Part shown: one piece after another, positions 28,760 through 37,554 of the stretch | Layout: each line of letters begins with the position of its first letter | How positions within the stretch are numbered: position 1 is the first letter of the stretch | Assembly (NCBI GenBank): GCA_031286205.1 | Contig: JAITUR010000019.1 | Location: forward strand, 1 to 50,688 | Origin: Treponema sp. | GTDB taxonomy: Bacteria > Spirochaetota > Spirochaetia > Treponematales > Breznakiellaceae | Length of the DNA stretch: 50,688 nucleotides | Reading direction: 5' to 3' | The notes under the pieces: model-generated | Seen by the model: only the letters and a program-made list of their open reading frames with translations | The model's database searches: none | What the model was told of the DNA's origin: nothing | Translations under genes and position numbers: made by a program

Positions 28760-29572
28760 CTACAAACTTAAGCCCATTACGCTGTCAACGGGTACAGAGA
28801 ATATTATACCATGAGTTTTGCTGTTAAGCCCGTGCTTTTCGCTTAATGACCGCATAATGTCAACTTTCTTTTCGTCATTTGTCAGAATAAGGATAATTTC
28901 CTTTTCATCCTGTACGGAAACTCCAAAAAATTTTACCGCCCCTTCGTGAGCCTGCCCCCTGGCATCAAGTATAGTGCCTCCGGCAGCGCCGGCTTCCCGT
29001 GCGGTATCCATAAATTCATCGCTGTAGCCATGATTAATTATTGCTACTATAAGATCGTGTGAATATTTTTTTGCCATATCTGTATCTACTCCTTTTTTTT
29101 CGACAGCGGAGATTTTTTCATTCTTTAAAATACTCTGCTTAAAAATCAACAAGATAGGATTATTTATTGCAGAAAGTGGAACAGAAAACGAAATTCCTGT
29201 TCCGGGATTTGCAAGGTTTATTTTTTTACTTACCTCTTTCATTAAAATATGCGCGCCAATATCCTGTTCCAGACAGGTTATTATTGCTTTTTCTTCTGCG
29301 CCAATACCCAGAAGATCCAATCTTTCCGAAGTTGCGGTTCCCATGCCCTTACCGACAAAATAAAATCGCACTTTTTCTTCTTCCAGTATATCTGTAACAA
29401 TATTTGCGCAGTTCCAGTTTACGATAAAGAAAATATATTTTAACTGCGGCGGTTTTGGTTTTTTGGGTTTTACAGCCGCGGATACAGAAGTTTCCTTTGT
29501 TTTGGGTTTAGTTGTTTTAGATTTAGACGAGGTTAAATTCGGTAAAAGTTTGGATAAAATTTTCTTTGCCAT
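28760..29572 (-). CDS. Tandem PII-like signalling protein
   Basis: The protein has 270 residues. A Lys/Ser/Thr/Pro-rich N-terminal tail (about 1-42) is followed by two PII-like ferredoxin folds: one at about 45-137 (LKYIFFIVNWNCANIVTDIL to TGISFSVPLSAI) and one at about 170-266 (SHDLIVAIINHGYSDEFMDT to HGIIFSVPVDSV). The second has GAAGGTILDARG, which is PII-like near the ligand loop. No classic uridylylated T-loop Tyr is evident. Its start abuts the stop of DUF1538 with no gap. PII-like proteins encoded next to membrane proteins usually bind and control them; that is the likely role here. Confidence 0.8.
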   Translation of the reverse strand: MAKKILSKLLPNLTSSKSKTTKPKTKETSVSAAVKPKKPKPPQLKYIFFIVNWNCANIVTDILEEEKVRFYFVGKGMGTATSERLDLLGIGAEEKAIITCLEQDIGAHILMKEVSKKINLANPGTGISFSVPLSAINNPILLIFKQSILKNEKISAVEKKGVDTDMAKKYSHDLIVAIINHGYSDEFMDTAREAGAAGGTILDARGQAHEGAVKFFGVSVQDEKEIILILTNDEKKVDIMRSLSEKHGLNSKTHGIIFSVPVDSVMGLSL

Positions 29573-31150
29573 TTATTTGCCCTCCGAATAAACGGTAATT
29601 GCTCCCCAGTCAATTGCTTTTCCTGCGGTTGCAGCGGACAATATAATATCATGCTGTTCGGCAAGAATTACAGCCTTATTAATTTTAATCTGATACACAA
29701 GCCCCATTACTTGAATAACAATGGCAGGAGTCATTGCGACTATTGCCACAATACCGATAGCGTAGTGCATAAGGTTTCTGCCAATACCTTCGGCAACTCC
29801 CATTACAAGCGGAAGAAGGAATGTTGCGCTCATTGGACCTGTACACACAGCGCCGGAGTCAAATGCAATTGCGGTAAATATTTTAGGTACAAAAAATGTA
29901 AGCACAAGAGCAATAATATAACCCGGAATTAAAATCCAAAGAAGGGGAATGCCAAAAAGGATTCTTGTCATGGTAAGCGCAAGAGCGGAAGCAATACCGA
30001 TAGCGAGCCCGCGGTTCATCATTTTTGCGGTAATTGCTCCCGACGAAATTTCTTCTACCTGTTTGTTAAGGACATAAACGGCAGGTTCTGCAGCTACAAT
30101 ATAATAACCAATTATAGCGCCCAGAGGTATTAAAATCCAATTAAACTCTGAAGAAGCCAATGCAGAACCTATAAGCTGACCTACAGGAATAAAACCAACA
30201 TTTACCCCGGTTAAAAAAAACACAAGCCCTAAAAGTGTATAAAGAAAACCTATAAGAATTCGCCCAAGCTGATGTTTGTGGAAGCGGCGGGTAACAATTT
30301 GAAAAACCAAAAAACATACCAATATGGAACCCATAGCAAGAGATACATCCAATAATTGCTTTGGCAGTTCTCCGGCAAAGAATCCGAATATCTGGCGGGA
30401 ATTAGCTGCTGCAACTGCCGGATCTATAGGCGCTATTCCTATTTCTATTCCCGATGTTTCGTAAAAAAATCCCAGAACCAGCATGGCTAAAACGGGTCCC
30501 GATAAAACCAGAGCTACAAGTCCAAAGCTGTCATCATGCGAATCTTTGTCGCTGCGAATGGATGCAAGACCCACGCCGATTGCCAAAATAAACGGAACAA
30601 CAATTGGACCGGTGGCAACAGCGCCTGACTCAAAAGCAATCGGAATAAATGAATTGCCCTTATACTTTATAAGTAATATTGCCAATAAAAAACTGATTCC
30701 GTAAATTATTATAAATAATACTGACAGCCGTATTTTTAGCAGAGTTCGCAGTACGGAAATTACCAATAACAATCCTACACCGGCAGCGACAGTAAAAATC
30801 AAATCCCAAAAACGAATGCTTTTTGCCACCTGTTCTGCCAAAACTATTAAATCCGGCTCTGCAACGGTAATTATTACTCCCATTACAAAACTTACAATAA
30901 TAATTAAAGCCAATTTTGAACTTTTAGTAAGCTGTACTCCTATGCCTTCCCCCATTGGAATCATAGACATTTCCGCTCCCAAAGAAAAAAATCCCATTCC
31001 CAGTACAAGAAGTACGGCTCCTGCAAGGAACATAAGAACATTTCCCGCCGGAATGGGTGTAAATATTACACTTATTGCCAAAACAATACCGGTTATGGGA
31101 AGCACAGAGGAAAAAGCTTCTTTTATTTTTTCGCTGAGTATTTTGTTCAT
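29573..31150 (-). CDS. DUF1538 membrane protein, probable transporter
   Basis: A 525-residue integral membrane protein with about a dozen hydrophobic helices. Two halves repeat one motif: AFESGAVATGPIVVPFILAI (about residue 173) and AFDSGAVCTGPMSATFLLPL (about 430), as in transporters built by gene duplication. Each half also carries a GxEP/VAEPA(D/V) segment. DUF1538 proteins are uncharacterised; substrate unknown. It is directly upstream of the PII-like gene. No ribosome binding site precedes the ATG, and CATAAT (complement 31159-31164) lies close to it, so the message may be leaderless or nearly so. Confidence 0.8.
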   Translation of the reverse strand: MNKILSEKIKEAFSSVLPITGIVLAISVIFTPIPAGNVLMFLAGAVLLVLGMGFFSLGAEMSMIPMGEGIGVQLTKSSKLALIIIVSFVMGVIITVAEPDLIVLAEQVAKSIRFWDLIFTVAAGVGLLLVISVLRTLLKIRLSVLFIIIYGISFLLAILLIKYKGNSFIPIAFESGAVATGPIVVPFILAIGVGLASIRSDKDSHDDSFGLVALVLSGPVLAMLVLGFFYETSGIEIGIAPIDPAVAAANSRQIFGFFAGELPKQLLDVSLAMGSILVCFLVFQIVTRRFHKHQLGRILIGFLYTLLGLVFFLTGVNVGFIPVGQLIGSALASSEFNWILIPLGAIIGYYIVAAEPAVYVLNKQVEEISSGAITAKMMNRGLAIGIASALALTMTRILFGIPLLWILIPGYIIALVLTFFVPKIFTAIAFDSGAVCTGPMSATFLLPLVMGVAEGIGRNLMHYAIGIVAIVAMTPAIVIQVMGLVYQIKINKAVILAEQHDIILSAATAGKAIDWGAITVYSEGK

Positions 31151-31212
31151 TAGATTTTATTATGCCATAATACCGTTTTTTGTGCTATACTTATATGAAT
31201 GAGGAGGCAGAT

Positions 31213-33234
31213 ATGTCAAAACCTTTAATGAATAAACGGCTGATTGGCGCGGCAATTCCTGTAGGATCGCTGCGAAGCAAGAATGGCATGGGAGTAGGTG
31301 AATTTGCCGATCTTGTCCAATTTGCTCTTTTATGTAAAAAAATGAGAATAAGGATTATTCAGATTTTACCTGTAAATGATACAGGCTACGAAAGCTCTCC
31401 GTATTCAAGTTTAACAGCTTTTGGCTTGCACCCCTTGTATTTAAGAATCGAAGATTTAGATGAGTTTAAAGATACCGCCGACCCCATAAAAAAACGATTA
31501 AAAGATGCACGGAATAAATTCGATACCGCTGTCCGTTTTTCCCATTATAATATACTCAAAGAAAAACTGGAAATTTGCCGGGAAATTTTTAATGCCAATA
31601 AAGTATCGATTATAAAATCCGCTGACAGCGGACAGCTTTCTGCGTGGATAAAAGACAATTCCTGGGTTAAAGAATATGCTGTGTATCGCAGATTAAAAGA
31701 AGCCAACGAAGAAAAATCGTGGAAAGACTGGAAAGAATATAAAAATGCAGCTTCTTCCGATATTGATAAACTATGGAAAGATAAATCTTTGCAGGAAGAA
31801 CATCTTTTTTGGACATGGCTTCAGCAGGCGCTGGATATTCAATTTGGAAATGCCGCCAAAGCGGTTGCCGCAGCAGGAATAATTTTAAAAGGCGACCTTC
31901 CTATATTGATGAACGAAGACAGCTGCGATGTATGGGCGCATCCCGAATTATTTATTCAAGAGCTTTCTGCAGGAGCGCCGCCCGATATGTACAGCCCCGC
32001 AGGGCAAAACTGGGGTTTCCCAATTTATAATTGGGAGGCGCAGGAAAAAGATAATTTTGCATGGTGGAAATTACGCCTTAAAGTTGCGGAAAAATATTAC
32101 AAGGCTTACAGGATAGATCATGTTTTGGGATTTTTCCGTATATGGGCAAGTTCGCGTAACGATTATTCTTCCGCGCTTGGGCGTTTTGTGCCTTACACGC
32201 CGGTAAAAGGCGGCGACTTAAAACGGCTTGGTTTTGACAAAGACAGAGTCCGCTGGCTTACCCGCCCTCATATTCCGACAGGCGAAATTTGGGATGCATT
32301 AAAAAGAAACTGGGGCAGTACTTATAAAGAAGAAGAAATTGCAGAGGCGGCAGAAAAAATATTTACAAAAGCCCTGGACAGGGTAAATAACGAAGAGTTA
32401 TGGCTTTATAAAAAGAAAATAAAGGGAGAAAAAGATATAGATGCTTTAGGTCTGCATCCTGCATCCTGCGATTTTCTTTATTATAAATGGCATGACAGAA
32501 CTTTTTTAAAATATGAAAAAGGATGTTATATTCCGGTTTGGTATTTCAGGGAATCTACAGGGTATAAATCATTATCCTACGAAGAAAAAAATAATTTGGA
32601 AGCCTTGCTGGAAAAACGCCGGCTAAGATCGGAAAAAATATGGGCGGAGCAGGGAAAAAAACTTCTTTCTGTATTGGTAGAATCAACTTCCATGCTTGCA
32701 TGCGCAGAAGATCTGGGAGCTGTTCCCGCTTGTGTTCCAAAAATTCTTTCCAGGTTAAAAATATTGGGCTTAAGAGTAGTTCGCTGGCATCGTGACTGGG
32801 GCGGCGACGGACAGCCGTATGTGCCATTCGAAGATTACCCGTCGTTAAGCGTATGTACTCCTGCTGTGCATGACAGCTCTACTGTCCGTGAATGGTGGGA
32901 AATCGAAGCAGACCAGCAGCAATTTGCAGGATTTATTGGAGTACCTTCGCTTCCAAAGAAGTATAATCCGGGAACAGCAAAAATTATTTTATCAAAAGCT
33001 GTATCTGCAAGGTCGCGCTTTCGTGTTTTCCAAATACAAGATTTATTGCATCTTTCCAATAATTGGTATGCAAAAGATCCTGCGCAGGAAAGGGTAAATG
33101 TACCCGGTACCACCAATGATTTTAACTGGACATACCGCCTTCCTGCGACAATGGAAGAAATTATTAAGGATAAAGAATTGATTTCCTCTATTAGGGAGTT
33201 AAGCAAAATACGCCCGCGCAAGGGGAAGGGGTAG
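31213..33234 (+). CDS. malQ: 4-alpha-glucanotransferase (amylomaltase)
   Basis: A 673-residue GH77 enzyme. The nucleophile region is YRIDHVLGFFRIW, the acid/base region CAEDLGAVPACVP, and a third carboxylate sits in HDSSTVREWWE. This last motif and the extra length over the usual ~500 residues resemble the DPE2-like or Bacteroides-type MalQ. It transfers alpha-1,4-glucan segments in maltodextrin or glycogen use. I chose ATG 31213 because GGAGG (31203-31207) lies 5 bases upstream; in-frame upstream ATGs at 31195 and TGTGC-TATACT (31181-31191) fit promoter sequence. Monocistronic by appearance, divergent from DUF1538. Confidence 0.92.
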   Translation: MSKPLMNKRLIGAAIPVGSLRSKNGMGVGEFADLVQFALLCKKMRIRIIQILPVNDTGYESSPYSSLTAFGLHPLYLRIEDLDEFKDTADPIKKRLKDARNKFDTAVRFSHYNILKEKLEICREIFNANKVSIIKSADSGQLSAWIKDNSWVKEYAVYRRLKEANEEKSWKDWKEYKNAASSDIDKLWKDKSLQEEHLFWTWLQQALDIQFGNAAKAVAAAGIILKGDLPILMNEDSCDVWAHPELFIQELSAGAPPDMYSPAGQNWGFPIYNWEAQEKDNFAWWKLRLKVAEKYYKAYRIDHVLGFFRIWASSRNDYSSALGRFVPYTPVKGGDLKRLGFDKDRVRWLTRPHIPTGEIWDALKRNWGSTYKEEEIAEAAEKIFTKALDRVNNEELWLYKKKIKGEKDIDALGLHPASCDFLYYKWHDRTFLKYEKGCYIPVWYFRESTGYKSLSYEEKNNLEALLEKRRLRSEKIWAEQGKKLLSVLVESTSMLACAEDLGAVPACVPKILSRLKILGLRVVRWHRDWGGDGQPYVPFEDYPSLSVCTPAVHDSSTVREWWEIEADQQQFAGFIGVPSLPKKYNPGTAKIILSKAVSARSRFRVFQIQDLLHLSNNWYAKDPAQERVNVPGTTNDFNWTYRLPATMEEIIKDKELISSIRELSKIRPRKGKG

Positions 33235-33239
33235 CTCCC

Positions 33240-33312
33240 TTGCCCGTTTTCCTCTTTTGTGCTATAATAGCAACATGACCATTACACAAACGGTAGAAAT
33301 ACCAAATGACCG
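33240..33312 (+). repeat. Shared promoter/N-terminus module, copy 1
   Basis: TTGCCC (33240-33245), 17 bases, TATAAT (33263-33268, with extended -10 TGC before it), 6 bases, ATG 33275. The 41 bases 33272-33312 are identical to 34063-34103, and the promoter part is nearly so. It drives the VapB-like gene and predicts a start point at the A of ATG. Confidence 0.8.
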
Positions 33313-33568
33313 GTGGCTGAACATTAAAGTTCCTAAAGAAATACCGGCAGGGGCAACTGCACAAGTTGAACTAAAAATTATCCCTTTTATTAAAAAGGAC
33401 AGCATGGCTAAGTCTCCTAAACTTCGTCTTACAAGAAAAGAATTAGATGAAATGCTGCAGAACGCCAAAACACCAATATCAGACTCGCTAACAGGAATAT
33501 TGGCACACCTTGGTGACATTACCATTGAGCAAATCCGTAATGAAAGGCTGGCAAGACACCTACAATGA
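33275..33568 (+). CDS. VapB-like antitoxin
   Basis: The protein has 97 residues. The N-terminus MTITQTVEIPNDR and following strands look like an AbrB-type DNA-binding end of the sort found on PIN-toxin antitoxins; the C-terminal DSLTGILAHLGDITIEQIRNERL is a toxin-binding helix type. It overlaps the PIN gene by 4 bases (ATGA), the normal antitoxin-toxin order. I start at ATG 33275, not upstream, because the promoter occupies the 35 bases before it. It should neutralise the toxin and repress its own promoter, the start point of which falls on the start codon. Confidence 0.8.
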   Translation: MTITQTVEIPNDRWLNIKVPKEIPAGATAQVELKIIPFIKKDSMAKSPKLRLTRKELDEMLQNAKTPISDSLTGILAHLGDITIEQIRNERLARHLQ

Positions 33569-33984
33569 AGGTACTGATTGACTCCAATATCGCATTGAAT
33601 AAATTACTAAAACAGCCGGAATTTTTTGCCGGTTCCAATACAATTTTTAATCTTGCTGAAATAGGGCAAATAACCGGATATATCTCTGCATCAGCCGTAA
33701 CAGATATTTACTACATTGCAAGAAAAAGCCTTGGGAAAACAGCCGCACTCAAAGCTATAAAGAAAATGCTGCAAGTTTTCCAGCCAGCCACTGTAACTGG
33801 AGACGACATCTACAAAGCGCTTGAGCTTGAATGGGACGACTTTGAGGATTCTGTCCAGTTCATTGTTGGAGAAAGCCTTTCTGTTGACTACATCATTACC
33901 CGCAATACCAAAGATTTCTCTTCCGACTCCAATATCATAGTAACACCTGAACAATTTTTAGAGATTATCACAAATCACAGCTAA
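33565..33984 (+). CDS. PIN-domain toxin (VapC-like)
   Basis: The protein has 139 residues. The PIN acidic residues are visible: Asp6 in MKVLIDSNIAL, an acidic cluster WDDFED near 90-95, and Asp117 in YIITRNTKDF. These ligate Mg or Mn for RNase activity; VapC toxins typically cleave tRNA or rRNA. It follows the antitoxin with a 4-base overlap. The active site looks complete. Base composition is like the surroundings. Confidence 0.85.
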   Translation: MKVLIDSNIALNKLLKQPEFFAGSNTIFNLAEIGQITGYISASAVTDIYYIARKSLGKTAALKAIKKMLQVFQPATVTGDDIYKALELEWDDFEDSVQFIVGESLSVDYIITRNTKDFSSDSNIIVTPEQFLEIITNHS

Positions 33985-34030
33985 GAAAGTATCTGTTTTT
34001 CACCCCCTCACCTTTCTGCCCGCCTTTTCC

Positions 34031-34103
34031 TTGCCCATTTCCCCCTTTTGTGCTATATTATTAACATGACCATTACACAAACGGTAGAAATACCAAATGA
34101 CCG
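34031..34103 (+). repeat. Shared promoter/N-terminus module, copy 2
   Basis: TTGCCC (34031-34036), 17 bases, TATATT (34054-34059), 6 bases, ATG 34066. The stretch 34063-34103 is identical to the copy at 33272-33312. The geometry is the same to the base, so this gene too would be leaderless. Confidence 0.8.
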
Positions 34104-34386
34104 TAAGATTTTTCTGGATTTGCCAATGGATTTGCCTGTGGGCAAGGCAAGAATAACTGTAACTCCCCAATCTAGCGAATATTCAATTGCAATCGCATTT
34201 GATGACGAAGCGCAAAAATGGTATGCCCAAAACAATGATATTCCTATAATTCTGGAAGACAATTCCCTTGATACATTAATTAACCGTCTTAAATTGGCTG
34301 TACCAGAAATACTGGAAATGAATAATAAACCCTACAAGGAAGTAAAATTAATATTTAAAGTTGAATCACAAGCGGTTATGGCATAA
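34066..34386 (+). CDS. HicB/DUF1902-like antitoxin with VapB-type N-terminus
   Basis: The protein has 106 residues. The first 13 residues (MTITQTVEIPNDR) equal those of the neighbouring VapB-like protein, but the body is different: AIAFDDEAQKWYAQNNDIPI (about 45-64) and LDTLINRLKLAVPEILEMN match the DUF1902/HicB-type antitoxin fold. So it appears to be a fusion of a borrowed 5' end with another antitoxin family. The stop codon (34384-34386) shares one base with the ATG of a degenerate hicA, matching normal HicB-HicA coupling. With that toxin broken, it is probably an orphan antitoxin. Confidence 0.75.
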   Translation: MTITQTVEIPNDRKIFLDLPMDLPVGKARITVTPQSSEYSIAIAFDDEAQKWYAQNNDIPIILEDNSLDTLINRLKLAVPEILEMNNKPYKEVKLIFKVESQAVMA

Positions 34387-34458
34387 TGGCAGAGTACGAG
34401 AAAAAAGTCCGCAAACGGAATAATGAAGCAAGCTGGAATAAATTATCATTTCAGGTAG
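34386..34458 (+). pseudogene. hicA toxin remnant
   Basis: ATG 34386-34388 opens MAEYEKKVRK, which resembles the start of HicA toxins paired with DUF1902. Within about 15 bases the similarity jumps to the other frame, where ATG 34423 to TAG 34458 reads MKQAGINYHFR, resembling the HicA C-terminal end. About 40 central residues, including the catalytic His region, are missing. I infer an internal deletion of a roughly 60-65-residue toxin gene. Recognition rests on short ends only. Confidence 0.55.
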
Positions 34459-34569
34459 ACCCCTTGCAGATAGATACTATTACCCATTATATCTTCCCCC
34501 GTCTACCATAAAAGGTCAAATATATGATAAAATATAATAGTTACACAAATCCATGAAGGAGAAGCCAAA

Positions 34570-35991
34570 ATGAAAAAAGAAACTAAAGAGACAGAAGAAA
34601 ACAGCAAAGATACTTCCATAACTCGAATACTCCTGCCATTGGGGATATTTACAGCTTTACTTCTTGTCTTTTTTTTCCTTCTATCGCCGATTTTTAAATC
34701 CGGGGAAGCAAAACAAGATATCATTGCCACAGAACAAGACGATTCTTCTCTTACTATCGATAAAATAGCTACAGGCTCTTTCGATGAAAATAATGAAGTT
34801 TTCTTCACATTTACAGCCCCGGTAGACGGCAGATATTATTTTCAACAGACGACAGACAGCTCGAACCCTGATAACTGGATGCTTTTTCGCTTATTTAACA
34901 AAAAAGGAAAAGAAATAAACGACGGAGCTAAAATCAGCGAAAGTTTAAAAGCCGGCAAACATAGTTTTAGCATAATATCACGCGGAGCAAAAGATTATTC
35001 TTTTATTATTACCAAAGATGTCTATTACGAAACATTACCGGTTAGCGGCAAGGAAAAACTGTTCGCAAATGCCCAGCCTGCCCCAATGTATCAAGATATT
35101 GAACTGGAATTCACCGAGGAAAAAAAAGAGGTTGCCTTTGTTATGGAAGTAACCGAGCCCACTTTGTATCAGATCCGCTATACAACGAAAGATATTTTAG
35201 GTTTCTATTTGTATAACGATAAATTTGTAAGAATTGACAGCGGAAACAGGGTAAGCAACATACTGCTTCCGGGCACATACTATCTTGCCATTGAATTTTC
35301 CAAGCCGCCCGGCAAAGGTTCTGCCATTATCACAAAAGAAGGCGAATATGGCTGGGAAAAACCGGAAATAGAAGTATTTGTAGGCGATATCATTCGCAAA
35401 GCTATCGAAAAAGGATTGAATAAATCACTCCGAAAAACTATATTCGTCGGTATGTCTTGGGCTATAGCATATGTGATTGTAGCGGCAATATTTATTATCG
35501 CGTACAATATTTGTTTTAAACCTTATATGAATTTTATGAAAAACAGTTATGGCTACAAAGTGCTGGGACTTCCTTTCTGGCTAATGCTGGCAGGAATTTC
35601 TGCCTTAATTATTCTGCCATTATTTGGATTAGACCCGCTTGGAGTAAGAGTAGACAATGTAGTTGGGGGCGCAAAATTTACAATCATCTTGTTGTTCACT
35701 ATTGTTGCGGGCTTTACCGCAATGTCAATTATATTATTCTTAAAAAGCCGCAAGATTTATTTAATCCCCATTAATATAGTTGTAATGCTTGCCTTTTTCT
35801 ATTTTTTGATACAGTTTATTTTATACGCTATTCTTATTATAGTCGGAGCAATAGTTATGTATGTAGGGGTAAAGGCTTTTGCGCATACCGCTAAAACCAG
35901 CAGCAAAGCTCCAAAAAACCCTCAGGGACCCGGCGTAGGAAAAGAGTATCATTTCCATAAAGGCGGATATATAAAAACTACGGATTTATAA
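34570..35991 (+). CDS. Multi-pass membrane protein with N-terminal extracytoplasmic domain, function unknown
   Basis: The protein has 473 residues. One membrane helix at about 20-42 leads to a beta-rich outer domain (about 50-285) with a PPC-like flavour (FTAPVDGRYYFQQ, LLPGTYYLAIEF). Five or six further helices follow from about 293 to 445, then a cytoplasmic tail ending YHFHKGGYIKTTDL. I do not recognise the family. A GAAGGAGAA site precedes the ATG; TATAAT at 34533-34538 is a possible -10. It stands alone between the toxin-antitoxin genes and an epimerase gene. Confidence 0.7.
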   Translation: MKKETKETEENSKDTSITRILLPLGIFTALLLVFFFLLSPIFKSGEAKQDIIATEQDDSSLTIDKIATGSFDENNEVFFTFTAPVDGRYYFQQTTDSSNPDNWMLFRLFNKKGKEINDGAKISESLKAGKHSFSIISRGAKDYSFIITKDVYYETLPVSGKEKLFANAQPAPMYQDIELEFTEEKKEVAFVMEVTEPTLYQIRYTTKDILGFYLYNDKFVRIDSGNRVSNILLPGTYYLAIEFSKPPGKGSAIITKEGEYGWEKPEIEVFVGDIIRKAIEKGLNKSLRKTIFVGMSWAIAYVIVAAIFIIAYNICFKPYMNFMKNSYGYKVLGLPFWLMLAGISALIILPLFGLDPLGVRVDNVVGGAKFTIILLFTIVAGFTAMSIILFLKSRKIYLIPINIVVMLAFFYFLIQFILYAILIIVGAIVMYVGVKAFAHTAKTSSKAPKNPQGPGVGKEYHFHKGGYIKTTDL

Positions 35992-36030
35992 GCAAAAGAA
36001 AGAAGCCGCATAAATAAGTAAAAACACATC

Positions 36031-36060
36031 TCGACACAACAGCTAAACAGGGGGTATAAT
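36031..36060 (+). promoter_or_regulatory. Promoter of the epimerase-like gene
   Basis: TCGACA (36031-36036), an 18-base spacer, TATAAT (36055-36060), then 7 bases to the ATG at 36068. The start point would be at or one base before the start codon; no ribosome binding site lies between. Confidence 0.6.
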
Positions 36061-36067
36061 TTAATCC

Positions 36068-37087
36068 ATGAAAATATTATTTATAGGCGGAACAGGAACC
36101 ATTTCCAGCGCAATTACAAGGCTTGCGGTGCAGGAAAAATGGGAGGTTTACCACCTTAACCGCGGAACCCGCAAGAGTGAATTTAAAGGCGTTACCCAAA
36201 TTAAATGCGATATCCGAACCGAAAGCGGAGCGGCAATCAGGGCAAAATGCGAAAAAGCTATCGGCAAAGGAAAGCGTTTCGATGTTGTAGCGGATTTTAT
36301 CGCATTTGTTCCCGAGAATCTTCAAAAAGATTTTGAAATTTTTAACGGTCTTTGCAGGCAGTTTATTTTTATTTCATCGGCATCGGCTTACCAAAAACCC
36401 CTTTCTTCCTGTGTTGTAACCGAAAGCACTCCCCTGGCAAACCCGTATTGGGAATATTCCCGCAATAAAATCGCCTGCGAAGAATATCTTATGCAAAAAT
36501 ACCGCGAATGCGGTTTTCCAATTACAATAATCCGCCCAAGCCACACCTACGACGAAAGAAGCGTACCCCTTGGAGTTCACGGCAATAACGGAAGCTGGCA
36601 GGTTTTAAAACGAATGTTAAACGGCAAACCCGTAATAATTCACGGAGACGGCACAAGTCTTTGGACACTTACCCACAACAGCGATTTTGCGCGGGCGTTT
36701 ATAAGATTGATGGGCAATATCCACGCCATAGGCGAAGCTGTTCATATCACCTCCGACGAAAGCCTGACATGGAATCAAATTTATCAAATAATTGCAGATG
36801 CTTTAAATGTCGAATTAAAGGCGGTGCATATAGCAAGTAAATATTTGGACAAAGCTTCGAACGGAAAATACGATTTTAACGGAAGCCTGACAGGAGACAA
36901 AGCCAACTCTGTTATTTTTGACAACTCCAAATTAAAACGCCTTGTTCCCGGTTATTGCGCTATTGTACGCGCAGACGAAGGAATCAAAAAAACAATAACA
37001 AATGTTTTGGCGAACAAAAAGCTGCAAAAAGAAGACCCGGAATTTGATACCTGGTGCGATAAAATTATTTCTAAATTTACCAGTTAG
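36068..37087 (+). CDS. NAD-dependent epimerase/dehydratase family protein
   Basis: A 339-residue extended short-chain dehydrogenase. The nucleotide-binding motif is GGTGTISSAI (7-16). ISSASAYQ and YWEYSRNKIACEEYL supply the Ser, Tyr and Lys catalytic set. The IIRPSHTYDERS segment and the later substrate-binding half resemble sugar-nucleotide epimerases and reductases. The substrate is not determinable. Its 3' end overlaps the convergent small membrane gene by 11 bases. Confidence 0.85.
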   Translation: MKILFIGGTGTISSAITRLAVQEKWEVYHLNRGTRKSEFKGVTQIKCDIRTESGAAIRAKCEKAIGKGKRFDVVADFIAFVPENLQKDFEIFNGLCRQFIFISSASAYQKPLSSCVVTESTPLANPYWEYSRNKIACEEYLMQKYRECGFPITIIRPSHTYDERSVPLGVHGNNGSWQVLKRMLNGKPVIIHGDGTSLWTLTHNSDFARAFIRLMGNIHAIGEAVHITSDESLTWNQIYQIIADALNVELKAVHIASKYLDKASNGKYDFNGSLTGDKANSVIFDNSKLKRLVPGYCAIVRADEGIKKTITNVLANKKLQKEDPEFDTWCDKIISKFTS

Positions 37088-37439
37088 ATATAGATTTAAT
37101 ATTTTTATTGCTCTCCATTTGCTTTCGGTTTTCTTTCATTGCAAGAACTGCTGTTACAGTAAAAATCGCTGCCAGGAATAAAACAAGGAAAACCAATATC
37201 ACGCTATTTTCGCCTTCTTTTTTAACTTCCAGAGGTTCTCCGACTATTAGCCTGGACGGGTCTTGTACAACAGTAGTATCGGTAAAAGCAAAAATAATAC
37301 AGATAATTACGGTTAAAATCATTACACCCAAAGCAATAAGCGCGGCAATACGGGTTTTTTTATCCGCTTTTTTCCCGACAGCCATGCTAATCATAATTAC
37401 CATAATTATTAAAGCTATTAAAATACCGCCAAATATCAT
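37077..37439 (-). CDS. Small two-to-three-helix membrane protein, unknown
   Basis: A 120-residue protein with hydrophobic stretches at the N-terminus (MIFGGILIALIIMVIMISMAV), around 30-55 and around 85-105, and basic loops between. I chose the ATG at 37439-37437 because GGGAG lies 6-10 bases upstream of it; a longer frame would start inside that site. Not recognised. It is convergent with the epimerase gene. Confidence 0.6.
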   Translation of the reverse strand: MIFGGILIALIIMVIMISMAVGKKADKKTRIAALIALGVMILTVIICIIFAFTDTTVVQDPSRLIVGEPLEVKKEGENSVILVFLVLFLAAIFTVTAVLAMKENRKQMESNKNIKSISNW

Positions 37440-37494
37440 GCCGTTCTCCCTATAGTAAATTTTCGGCAAACTTGCGCCTTTCCCTAATACCCCC

Positions 37495-37523
37495 TTGCCA
37501 AAAAACCATATCCATGTTATTAT
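37495..37523 (+). promoter_or_regulatory. Ferredoxin operon promoter
   Basis: TTGCCA (37495-37500), 17 bases, TATTAT (37518-37523). The start point near 37530 leaves a 25-base leader with an AGAGAGG ribosome site before the ATG at 37555. Confidence 0.6.
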
Positions 37524-37554
37524 GTCATTATCTAAAACTATAGAGAGGAAAAAA

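Noticed and set aside
31180-31212. Upstream starts for malQ (31180, 31195)
   Set aside because: They overlap the likely -10 box; ATG 31213 has a well-spaced GGAGG.
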